A stretch of DNA of 6,744 nucleotides from an uncultured Eubacterium sp. (GCA_946611445.1 CAMODP010000100.1:1-6744), one strand, 5' to 3'. Shown: positions 1 through 6,012, numbered from the stretch's first letter. Numbers and translations are program-made. Notes: generated from the letters alone by a model not told the origin.

Positions 1-1584
1 CTGCTTCAGGATTTTGGCGATCTGGTTCAGGAACTGGCGGAGAAAAATCCATTTGAGAAGAACCCGTTTGAGAAAAACCCGTTTGAGAAAAACCCGTTTG
101 AGAAGAATCCGTTTGAAAAGAATCCTTTTGACAAAGCGCCTGAGATTATCGAAGCCGGAGACTATCAGTACTCTGTCAACGACGACAAGGAGACGGTAAC
201 CATCACGGGGTATACCGGGACGGATACAGTCATTGAGATTCCCGGTGAACTGGACGGATATCAGGTCACGGATATCGGGTATCAGGCGTTTACGTACAAT
301 GAGATGGAGCGGCTGTCTTTCCCGGACAGTGTCCGCAGCATCGGGGAACGCTCTTTTGAAAACTGTGTCATCAGTGATGCGCTGGAGCTTCCGGAAAATG
401 TCGAGATTCAGAAAGATGCGTTCAGCTACGCGGAGCTGCCCGCAGTGGTGCTGATTCCGGCAGGAGCAGTGGTGGAAGAATGCGCGTTCAGCTATTGCGA
501 TGCTGTCGAGACGGTGATCATAGGACCGGGATCAGCGCTTAAGAGCCGGGCCTTTGGATACTGCGATCGTCTGGAGCAGGTCATCTGTGCGGATGGCAGC
601 AAGCTGGAATCAGCAGCATTTGAATATTGCGATGAATTGGAAAAGGTCATTCTTTGCGGTGAAGTAGAAAAAGAAAATGACACTTTTTCCTATTGCGGGG
701 ATATTGAGGAAACAAAAGCAGACGCGGACGAATATGACACCTGGAAGCAGGGCGCACTGGACGGTTCGCTGCCCGAAGATACAAACACAGCTTCAGATGG
801 CTCTCTGTCCGGAGATGATGACCCTGTTCCCGCTGATGAAGAAGAGAGAAGCCTGGAGATCCTCGGCAGCCCTGCATCCCGGGACGGCGTGACGGTAACG
901 CTGGAGACGGCGACAGCCGGCAGGACGGACACAGGCGGATTCGGCTATACGTTTGGCGGCACAATAGAAAATGATACGGACGAAGGTATCATGCAGGTGG
1001 TATACACCTTTGCCCTTATTGATGAAAACGGAGAAGAATTCCGGTCATTCGGGGAAGTATATGACGGGGAAGACGAGGCGATCCCGCCGCATAGTACAAT
1101 CGATTTTTTTCATGATGGTATAAAATGGGGACCGCAGTCCGTTCCCGTTTCCGTAAAAATCGGCATTTCCTCAGTAAAAACAGAAGCGGAGCTGCCGCCG
1201 GCACGAATCCCGCAGACAGGCGAGTACCTGTACGAAGCTTTGGAAGATGAAAAGTTGGCAAATATAAAAGAAGAGCCGCCCGTTGAGCTATCCTTCCACA
1301 TAGACCAGGGCGGCTACGGAAGGACTGCGACATTTACAGAAGGAGAGGCCCTTGACCGGGCGGTGGAATTACTCTGTAATATACGAATCGGCGAAGAGAC
1401 AAACGAATGGGTCACCGATAATTACAACTGGATCAGCCTCACCTGGGAAGACGGGACATCTACAGGCATCAGCCTGAATCTCCACAACCTCGAGTATTTT
1501 GTGCATTCAACCCCGCATATGTACAGACTGGAGAATCTCGGAGAATTCTGGTCCTATGCGGAGACATACCTGAAGGAGGACTGA
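1..1584 (+). CDS. BspA-like leucine-rich-repeat surface protein, 5' truncated
   Basis: The frame is open from base 1 to the TGA at 1582-1584, giving 527 residues with the start lying upstream of the window. The internal ATG at 304 falls inside the repeat domain and is not the real start. In order: a short lead-in, six EKNPF pentapeptides (residues 14-43), BspA/LRR_5-type leucine-rich repeats (about 77-240) with the recurring pattern 'AF-x-YC-D-x-LE-x-V', an acidic Asp/Glu/Ser linker (about 240-284), a beta-rich domain resembling extracellular FxLYD/immunoglobulin-like modules ('VVYTFALIDENGEEF', about 285-392), and a C-terminal domain I do not recognise (about 425-527). LRR_5 proteins of gut Firmicutes are usually exported and bind host or bacterial surface ligands. 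Export cannot be confirmed because the N-terminus is missing. The stop codon is followed one base later by an inverted pair of palindromes. The family call is good; the ligand is unknown. Confidence 0.85.
   Translation: MLQDFGDLVQELAEKNPFEKNPFEKNPFEKNPFEKNPFEKNPFDKAPEIIEAGDYQYSVNDDKETVTITGYTGTDTVIEIPGELDGYQVTDIGYQAFTYNEMERLSFPDSVRSIGERSFENCVISDALELPENVEIQKDAFSYAELPAVVLIPAGAVVEECAFSYCDAVETVIIGPGSALKSRAFGYCDRLEQVICADGSKLESAAFEYCDELEKVILCGEVEKENDTFSYCGDIEETKADADEYDTWKQGALDGSLPEDTNTASDGSLSGDDDPVPADEEERSLEILGSPASRDGVTVTLETATAGRTDTGGFGYTFGGTIENDTDEGIMQVVYTFALIDENGEEFRSFGEVYDGEDEAIPPHSTIDFFHDGIKWGPQSVPVSVKIGISSVKTEAELPPARIPQTGEYLYEALEDEKLANIKEEPPVELSFHIDQGGYGRTATFTEGEALDRAVELLCNIRIGEETNEWVTDNYNWISLTWEDGTSTGISLNLHNLEYFVHSTPHMYRLENLGEFWSYAETYLKED
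40..141 (+). repeat. 15-bp tandem repeat encoding (EKNPF)x6
   Basis: Six in-frame 15-bp units start at 40, 55, 70, 85, 100 and 115. Each encodes Glu-Lys-Asn-Pro-Phe, and a degenerate seventh unit (Asp-Lys-Ala-Pro) runs over 130-141. The units differ only at synonymous third positions (GAG/GAA, AAA/AAG, AAT/AAC, CCA/CCG/CCT), so the peptide is conserved while the DNA has diverged. That suggests selection on the protein sequence. The repeat lies just before the leucine-rich-repeat domain and probably forms an extended stalk or spacer. Units of 15 bp can be gained or lost without a frameshift. Confidence 0.95.
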
Positions 1585-1593
1585 GGGAGACAA

Positions 1594-1620
1594 GGAGACA
1601 GGGGTCAGACCCCTGTCTCC
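1594..1620. repeat. 27-bp perfect palindrome, copy 1 (centre A)
   Basis: The 13-nt arm GGAGACAGGGGTC is followed by a single centre base A (1607) and the exact reverse complement of the arm. The symmetry extends by AA/TT to 1592-1622. It lies just downstream of the LRR gene stop. As RNA it would form a very stable hairpin, but no U-tract follows, so it is not a classical intrinsic terminator. It resembles REP-type intergenic palindromes. Confidence 0.92.
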
Positions 1621-1650
1621 TTCACCTCGAAAAGCGTTGAAGAAACTGCC

Positions 1651-1677
1651 GGAGACAGGGGTCTGACCCCTGTCTCC
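1651..1677. repeat. 27-bp perfect palindrome, copy 2 (centre T)
   Basis: This copy has the same arms as copy 1 but centre base T (1664), which makes it the reverse complement of copy 1. A second, outer inverted repeat surrounds it: TGCCGGAGAC at 1647-1656 pairs with GTCTCCGGCA at 1681-1690. It sits just after the 3' end of the minus-strand URO-D-like gene. It could act as a hairpin at the 3' end of either convergent transcript. Confidence 0.92.
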
Positions 1678-1700
1678 TTCGTCTCCGGCACCGTTCCGCG

Positions 1701-2690
1701 TTATTTGCAGTAGTAACCGGTGCCGTATTTGAGAACTTCGTCATGCATGGTCATCATGGTTGAGAAGATATCGACGGCCGGATGGAAGATTGTGCCCATG
1801 ATGGCTACATTGCCTCCCGGGCCGTAGGCGTCGATGGTTTCGCGGATCTTCTGACGGAGTTCTTCGTCTGTCGGGGTAGTGCCCGGCTTGATCCATTTTG
1901 CCTGCAGATCCCAGCAGCCGATGAAGGCAATCTTGTCGCCGGCTTTTTTCTGAAGGCTGACGATATCGTTTTCCGGCTGGACGATCTGCCAGGCCGCAAA
2001 TCCTTCATCAGCGAATCCGGGGACAACAGCTTCCGGTTTTCCGCAGACATGCATATCCGGAATGATGTCATAGGAGCGGACGGCGTCAGCCCAGCGCTTA
2101 TGCTGCGGGAAGATCAGCTCGTTGTAGGTGTCCGGTGATATGAACAGGCCGCGCTCGTGGGCAAAGTCATCATAGAGGGTGATGACATCGGGATCGAAGT
2201 ATTTTTTGATGTATTCCAGCGTGGTGATCCGGTAATCGGTGATGGCGGTGAGCAGCTCTTCACAGGCTTCCGGCTCTTCGCATAAGGCCATAAGTCCCTC
2301 TACCATGCCCATGAGATCTACCAGGCGCAGGAAAGGACCATTCCAGCAGCCGTAGTCGACAACCTGCTCGCTGCGGTTGATATTGGCCAGCTGGGCATCA
2401 GCCTGGGCTTTCCAGTCGTATTTTGCCACATCCGGGAAATGCACGTATTTTTTCCATTCTGTCACATCGGGAAGGACGATCTTGTCCGGTGCCGGCGTGC
2501 CGCCGCCGAAGCCGGAGGCCGTCCGTGACCATTCCATACCGAACCAGTCCTTGCCGCCGCTGCCGCCCGCAGGGCCATTTTCAAACTCTTCGGCATCTCC
2601 GCCGACCATGCCAAAGTCCAGAAAGCTTCCGATGTGATCATGAGACTGATGGTGATAGATGGCCATCATGTTGTCTTTACGTGTCATCAT
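1701..2690 (-). CDS. URO-D/MtaA-superfamily protein (putative methyltransferase)
   Basis: This 329-aa protein belongs to the uroporphyrinogen-decarboxylase fold superfamily, in the branch that includes zinc-dependent corrinoid/thiol methyltransferases (MtaA, MtbA and demethylase partners). The N-terminus 'MMTRKDNMMAIYHH' matches the usual start of that branch. The 'DMHVCGKPEAVVP' segment (His214, Cys216) matches the HxCG metal-binding motif, followed by 'WQIVQPENDI' (234-243). The Arg-rich N-terminal signature of true heme-pathway HemE is absent, so heme synthesis is unlikely. The Cys usually found near the C-terminus of MtaA-type enzymes is not obvious: the region reads 'AIMGTIFHP'. Cys259 or His303 could substitute. 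No corrinoid protein gene is adjacent. The start at 2690 is supported by AGGGAGG at 2701-2707; the second ATG at 2687 is possible. The protein is expected to be cytoplasmic; its substrate is unknown. Confidence 0.82.
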   Translation of the reverse strand: MMTRKDNMMAIYHHQSHDHIGSFLDFGMVGGDAEEFENGPAGGSGGKDWFGMEWSRTASGFGGGTPAPDKIVLPDVTEWKKYVHFPDVAKYDWKAQADAQLANINRSEQVVDYGCWNGPFLRLVDLMGMVEGLMALCEEPEACEELLTAITDYRITTLEYIKKYFDPDVITLYDDFAHERGLFISPDTYNELIFPQHKRWADAVRSYDIIPDMHVCGKPEAVVPGFADEGFAAWQIVQPENDIVSLQKKAGDKIAFIGCWDLQAKWIKPGTTPTDEELRQKIRETIDAYGPGGNVAIMGTIFHPAVDIFSTMMTMHDEVLKYGTGYYCK

Positions 2691-2700
2691 TTTGCCGTAT

Positions 2701-2707
2701 CCTCCCT
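2701..2707 (-). promoter_or_regulatory. ribosome binding site of the URO-D-like gene
   Basis: AGGGAGG on the minus strand lies 10 nt before the ATG at 2690. The spacing is slightly long but acceptable, and it supports this start over downstream Met codons. Confidence 0.7.
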
Positions 2708-2737
2708 GATATTCAAAAATGGTTTTCCGTTGTTTTC

Positions 2738-2766
2738 AGTATAAAGTCCGGATTCTGAAGGTACAA
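2738..2766 (-). promoter_or_regulatory. sigma-A-type promoter of the URO-D-like gene
   Basis: On the minus strand, TTGTAC (2761-2766) and TATACT (2738-2743) are separated by exactly 17 bp. The -10 matches the consensus at 5 of 6 positions. The -35 keeps the TTG core but matches only 3 of 6. The predicted start near 2731 gives a leader of about 40 nt carrying the AGGGAGG site. Confidence 0.6.
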
Positions 2767-2857
2767 CCCGCCGGGCGAAGGACATTGCGCAGAAAAACCC
2801 TGCACTTTGACGGACTGCAGACCTCGTGTGATGAAAACGAAGATTTTCAGAGAGCGC

Positions 2858-2886
2858 TGTTATTTTTCATCGGCTGGTGGTATGCT
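2858..2886 (+). promoter_or_regulatory. weak candidate promoter of the PucR-type gene
   Basis: An extended -10 element, TGGTATGCT (hexamer TATGCT at 2881-2886), lies about 40 bp before the regulator's start. The matching -35 position (TGTTAT at 2858-2863) is poor. Another candidate, TTGACG at 2807-2812, has only GATGAA as a -10. A weak or activated promoter is plausible, and the assignment is uncertain. Confidence 0.3.
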
Positions 2887-2915
2887 TAACAGGATGAGAG
2901 TACATGCACATGCGT

Positions 2916-2923
2916 AAAGGGGG
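2916..2923 (+). promoter_or_regulatory. ribosome binding site of the PucR-type gene
   Basis: AAAGGGGG lies 9 nt upstream of the ATG at 2933. It fixes the start and is preceded by a tandem ACATGC duplication at 2902-2913. Confidence 0.65.
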
Positions 2924-2932
2924 AATTCCGCA

Positions 2933-4603
2933 ATGAAGCTTCCTGCTTCTGTTATACAAGAGGCCTTGCAGAGGAGGGGCAGGTGGACCGGATCCGGCTT
3001 GCGGCCGGAAACGACGTACGCCTTTCCCCGGCAGTTTGACGGATGCCACGGCGCACCCGGGCATGTGCTGATTGCCGGCGCAGACCTTTTTGCCAAATCC
3101 GCGGCTTCAGCCTATGCAGAATCTTTTAAAGAATCCGCTTCTTCAGCCGCTGCGGTCTGCCACGCGGATCAGCTGCTGATCCTTACCGCCCCTCCTGTGC
3201 CGCCGACAGATATGAAAACGCCGAAGGAGCGGAAAGAGTCATCTTTTTATTCAGTCAGCCCCTGTCTGTATCCGGAAAAAAGTGTGCCGGCGGAGCAGAT
3301 CATGCATTGCCTGACGGAACTCTATGACCGGATGGAGGCCTGGGAGGAAGCACTGGACACATGTGATCAGGACATAGCGGGCATTCAGCGGATGCTGGAG
3401 CTCACGGCAGTCTGCATGAATGGCAGTCTGGGACTGATTGATGTCTCCTATAATATGCCGGCATATACAAAGGGAATGGCAGACGGCCTGGGCCTGCAGG
3501 CACGGACCGGCGTACAGAGGCCGGATGACGCCAATATCGCGTCTCTCTCCGAAGATCCGCAGATCACGGCTATCCGCTCTGTCCGGGGCGTGCATAGTTA
3601 TGAGAATCCGCTCAGCCATCGCGGGGAGGGCGCTTCCCTGTACCGCAATATGTTCCGGCCGGGCGAAGATACTTATTACAACCGGCTTTTGTTTGCCCGT
3701 GATGCAGGTAACTATTCGGCGACAGATGCTTTCATGGTGGAGGTGTTGGCCCGGAAGATTGAAAAAATCACAGTGCATTTGTCCACCTTTTCGCTGCCTT
3801 CATCGGAATTCGCAGCTGCAAAAAAGCTGATCCTGCGGATGACGGAAGAGGACTACCGCTATGATGCGGCTGCGGCCGCTGCCCTTCATCAGATTGGCTG
3901 GCACAGGAATGACTGCTGCAGATTTTATATCTTTTCCTATATGTATCCGGAGCGTGACAACGGGATTACAGAGTACATCCTTCGCAGCATAGAGCATCTG
4001 ATTCCGTCATCCTGCGGTGAAGTAAAGGACGGCAGGATTCTGCTGCTGCAAAATGTCACCCGGGGACAGGCGGACATACAGGATATCCGCTCCCGGCTGG
4101 CTGAGTTCCTGCGGGAGAATATGTATAAGGCAGGTGTTTCGGGAAAGACTTATTCCGCCGAGCATCTGCGGGGCGCGTATCTGCAGGCTGAAGCGGCAAT
4201 CCGGCTGGGCACAGACAGGGATCCGATGTTCTGGTACTATCTGTTTGAGGACTATCGGATGGCCTACCTGATCCGGAAATCCGTCGGAGAAATTCCGCCG
4301 GTTCTGCTGATCATGCCTGCGCTGCAGGCCCTGCTGAACGGGAATGATGAAAAAGGCACGCAGTACCTGGAGACGCTGCGGGTCTATTCGGAAGAGAATT
4401 TCAATGTGACAAGGACGGCAGAGAGGCTGTTTGTCCACCGGACATCCCTGCAGGACCGTCTGAACCGGATCCGCGAGCGTACGGGACTGGATATGGACGA
4501 TCCTGCTGTGCGATTCGATCTGCTGTTCAGTCTGCGGCTGCTGGGAGGAGAGGAGACAGGGGTCAGACCTGTGTCTCCAAGATTGCCAAAGACAATAAGC
4601 TGA
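2933..4603 (+). CDS. PucR/CdaR-type transcriptional regulator
   Basis: This is a 556-aa cytoplasmic regulator. The C-terminal winged-type helix-turn-helix (HTH_30, residues about 480-537, 'FNVTRTAERLFVHRTSLQDR') is the typical PucR/CdaR DNA-binding domain. Before it lies the CdaR GGDEF-like region (about 328-440) with the family signature 'AGVSGKTYSAEHLRGAY'. An N-terminal sensory region (about 150-300, 'ELTAVCMNGSLGLIDVSYN') looks PAS/GAF-like. The first 100 residues are not assignable. The conserved domain ends at Leu537. From codon 540 onward the C-terminus (EETGVRPVSPRLPKTIS) and the stop are encoded by the first unit of a 57-bp repeat array, so this tail is repeat-derived. The gene is divergent from the URO-D-like gene and co-directional with the MalY-like gene. 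PucR regulators usually activate neighbouring catabolic genes, so both neighbours are likely targets. The inducer is unknown. Confidence 0.87.
   Translation: MKLPASVIQEALQRRGRWTGSGLRPETTYAFPRQFDGCHGAPGHVLIAGADLFAKSAASAYAESFKESASSAAAVCHADQLLILTAPPVPPTDMKTPKERKESSFYSVSPCLYPEKSVPAEQIMHCLTELYDRMEAWEEALDTCDQDIAGIQRMLELTAVCMNGSLGLIDVSYNMPAYTKGMADGLGLQARTGVQRPDDANIASLSEDPQITAIRSVRGVHSYENPLSHRGEGASLYRNMFRPGEDTYYNRLLFARDAGNYSATDAFMVEVLARKIEKITVHLSTFSLPSSEFAAAKKLILRMTEEDYRYDAAAAAALHQIGWHRNDCCRFYIFSYMYPERDNGITEYILRSIEHLIPSSCGEVKDGRILLLQNVTRGQADIQDIRSRLAEFLRENMYKAGVSGKTYSAEHLRGAYLQAEAAIRLGTDRDPMFWYYLFEDYRMAYLIRKSVGEIPPVLLIMPALQALLNGNDEKGTQYLETLRVYSEENFNVTRTAERLFVHRTSLQDRLNRIRERTGLDMDDPAVRFDLLFSLRLLGGEETGVRPVSPRLPKTIS
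4552..4578. repeat. palindrome copy 3 (centre A, imperfect), inside the regulator CDS
   Basis: The left arm GGAGACAGGGGTC is intact. The right arm reads GACCTGTGTCTCC, with two changes from the perfect arm. The centre base is A (4565). It lies within the coding sequence, where A gives the codon AGA; T would give TGA in this frame. Confidence 0.9.
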
Positions 4604-4608
4604 GAGGG

Positions 4609-4635
4609 GGAGACAGGGGTCTGACCTGTGTCTCC
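4609..4635. repeat. palindrome copy 4 (centre T, imperfect)
   Basis: It has the same imperfect right arm as copy 3 but centre T (4622). The shared arm changes show that copies 3 and 4 arose by duplication after the arm had mutated. Confidence 0.9.
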
Positions 4636-4665
4636 GAGATTGCCAAAGACAATAAGCTGAGAGGG

Positions 4666-4692
4666 GGAGACAGGGGTCTGACCCCTGTCTCC
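4666..4692. repeat. palindrome copy 5 (centre T, perfect)
   Basis: Both arms are perfect and the centre is T (4679), identical to copy 2 at 1651-1677. It is followed by TTCGCTTG and not by a U-tract. It would form a strong hairpin just ahead of the MalY-like gene's ribosome binding site. Confidence 0.9.
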
Positions 4693-4710
4693 TTCGCTTG
4701 ACTATATGGG

Positions 4711-4717
4711 AAGGAGA
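4711..4717 (+). promoter_or_regulatory. ribosome binding site that fixes a GTG start
   Basis: AAGGAGA lies 6 nt before the GTG at 4724. The in-frame ATG at 4706 overlaps this site from upstream and has no Shine-Dalgarno sequence of its own, so GTG is the better start. Confidence 0.8.
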
Positions 4718-4723
4718 TATCCT

Positions 4724-5938
4724 GTGAAGTACGATTTTACATCAATTATGGAACGAAAAGGACATGATGCTCTGGCCGTGGACGCGCTGGGCAGCGGATT
4801 CGGGCCTGGGGCGCCGGAGGAAGGTTTTTCACCGATCCCCATGTGGGTTGCGGATATGAATTTTCCGGTGCTTCCTGCCATACAGGAACATGTGATCCGC
4901 AGAGTGGAGCATCCGGCTTTCGGGTATTTTATGCCGTCGGAGGAGTACTATCGCTCGATTATCCGCTGGCAGAAGGAGAGAAATGGTGTTGAAGGACTGC
5001 GGGCATCCTGTATCGGGTATGAAAACGGGGTGCTCGGCGGCCTGATGAGCGCCCTTGGGGCACTGTGTGTTCCGGGAGATAAAGTGCTGGTGCACGGGCC
5101 AACGTATATCGGATTTACCCATTCTCTGAAAAATGCCGGCTATGATATGGTGACGTCACAGCTTCGTAAGGACGCGGAGGGCATCTGGCGAATGGATCTG
5201 GCGGACATGGAGCAGAAGTTCAGACAGCAGAGGATCCACGCCATGATTTTCTGTTCTCCGCACAATCCGACCGGCAGGGTATGGACTGTGGAGGAGATGC
5301 AGGAGATGCTCGCACTCTGCAGAAAATATGATGTGTATGTCGTCAGCGATGAGATATGGTCGGATATCATCCTCACCCATTCTCCGGTCCGTCACACGCC
5401 GCTGCAGTCTGTGGATGACGACGCGAGGGAACGCACGATTGGCCTGTATGCCCCGTCCAAAACTTTCAACCTGGCCGGCCTGATCGGCAGTTATCATATC
5501 ATTTACAATCAGCGTCTGAAGGACGCCGTCGACAAGGCAGGTTCGCTGTCACATTATAACAACATGAACGTTCTGTCCATGCACGCGCTGATCGGCGCAT
5601 ATTCTGACGAGGGACAGATCTGGGTCGACGAGCTGCGGCAGGTGCTCAGTGAAAACGTGCGGTACGCCGTATCCCGGATCCGGCAGGAGTGGCCGGGCGT
5701 GTCCGTTTCCATGCCGGAGGGCACCTATATGCTGTTTCTGGATTGTGAAGCGTGGTGCCGTGCCCATGATGCCTCCATGGACGAGCTTCTCCAGGCCTGC
5801 TGGCGTGTCGGCGTTGCCTGTCAGGACGGGCGGGACTTCGGCGGGACGCACACGATCCGCATGAATCTGGCACTTCCTGCCGCCCTGGTAAAGGAAGCCT
5901 TTGACCGGCTGAAAAAGTATGTATTCAATGCAAGCTGA
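4724..5938 (+). CDS. MalY/PatB-type aminotransferase (putative C-S beta-lyase)
   Basis: This 404-aa fold-type I PLP enzyme has the usual family length (about 390-400). The N-terminal 'MKYDFTSIMERKGHDA' and 'PMWVADMNFPVLPAI' are typical of the MalY/PatB group. Cofactor residues are visible (GTG = residue 1): the 'GPTYIGF' tyrosine, Asn181 in 'SPHNPTGRVW', Asp209 in 'VSDEIWSD', the Schiff-base Lys246 in 'APSKTFNLAG' and the carboxylate-binding Arg379 in 'TIRMNLALP'. Members cleave cystathionine, cysteine or S-alkyl-cysteines to pyruvate, ammonia and a thiol; some are transaminases, and sequence alone cannot separate these. It is cytoplasmic. It follows the PucR-type gene by 120 bp of palindrome array and may be expressed with it. 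No frameshift or missing catalytic residue is seen. Confidence 0.9.
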   Translation: MKYDFTSIMERKGHDALAVDALGSGFGPGAPEEGFSPIPMWVADMNFPVLPAIQEHVIRRVEHPAFGYFMPSEEYYRSIIRWQKERNGVEGLRASCIGYENGVLGGLMSALGALCVPGDKVLVHGPTYIGFTHSLKNAGYDMVTSQLRKDAEGIWRMDLADMEQKFRQQRIHAMIFCSPHNPTGRVWTVEEMQEMLALCRKYDVYVVSDEIWSDIILTHSPVRHTPLQSVDDDARERTIGLYAPSKTFNLAGLIGSYHIIYNQRLKDAVDKAGSLSHYNNMNVLSMHALIGAYSDEGQIWVDELRQVLSENVRYAVSRIRQEWPGVSVSMPEGTYMLFLDCEAWCRAHDASMDELLQACWRVGVACQDGRDFGGTHTIRMNLALPAALVKEAFDRLKKYVFNAS

Positions 5939-5987
5939 CAGGCCCCGGTATCTCTTTTACGGATTTCGGAAATAGTTTTTGCCTCTT

Positions 5988-6000
5988 TAAGTATAACTTA
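5988..6000. promoter_or_regulatory. short inverted repeat, possible operator
   Basis: TAAGT-ATA-ACTTA is a perfect 5+3+5 inverted repeat. It overlaps the -35 position of the promoter ahead of the secreted hydrolase, where a repressor or activator could bind. No regulator can be assigned. Confidence 0.3.
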
Positions 6001-6012
6001 GGCTCCGGCCTG

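Larger units (their letters stand above)
4552..4692. repeat. 57-bp tandem array carrying three palindromes
   Basis: Two full 57-bp units (4552-4608 and 4609-4665) are followed by a partial third unit (4666-4692). The full units differ at only two positions: the palindrome centre (A/T) and the first spacer base (A/G). Each unit is a 27-bp palindrome plus a 30-bp spacer containing ATTGCCAAAGACAAT and AAGCTGAGAGGG. The first unit is translated as the end of the PucR-type protein, and its spacer supplies the TGA at 4601-4603. The array ends 18 bp before the ribosome binding site of the next gene. No clear promoter lies inside, so the two genes may be cotranscribed through it. Confidence 0.93.

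Noticed and set aside
14..199. Small Arg/Leu-rich ORF
   Set aside because: It is an out-of-frame reading of the EKNPF repeat region; the continuous LRR frame covers it from base 1.
1594..1677. CRISPR array (27-bp repeat, 30-bp spacers)
   Set aside because: The repeats are full palindromes in opposite orientation, only two per site here (three in the other cluster). The spacers of the second cluster are near-identical to each other, and no cas gene is present.
1782..2138. Plus-strand ORF of 118 aa
   Set aside because: It is antisense to the URO-D-like gene, has no recognisable domain and no supporting ribosome binding site.
3251..3778. Minus-strand ORF of 175 aa inside the regulator
   Set aside because: It is a shadow ORF in GC-rich coding sequence. 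Its translation is low in recognisable motifs, whereas the opposite strand encodes a clear PucR-type protein.
4666..4700. Classical intrinsic terminator after the regulator
   Set aside because: The hairpin is strong, but the following bases are TTCGCTTG with no U-tract, and the same hairpin occurs inside coding sequence at 4552-4578.
4706..4723. Upstream ATG start for the MalY-like gene
   Set aside because: It would place the strong AAGGAGA inside the coding sequence. The GTG at 4724 has ideal spacing, and family members start near MKYDF.
5963..5980. Terminator after the MalY-like gene
   Set aside because: ATTT-CGG-AAAT followed by TTTTT is present, but the stem is only four A-T pairs and too weak to call.
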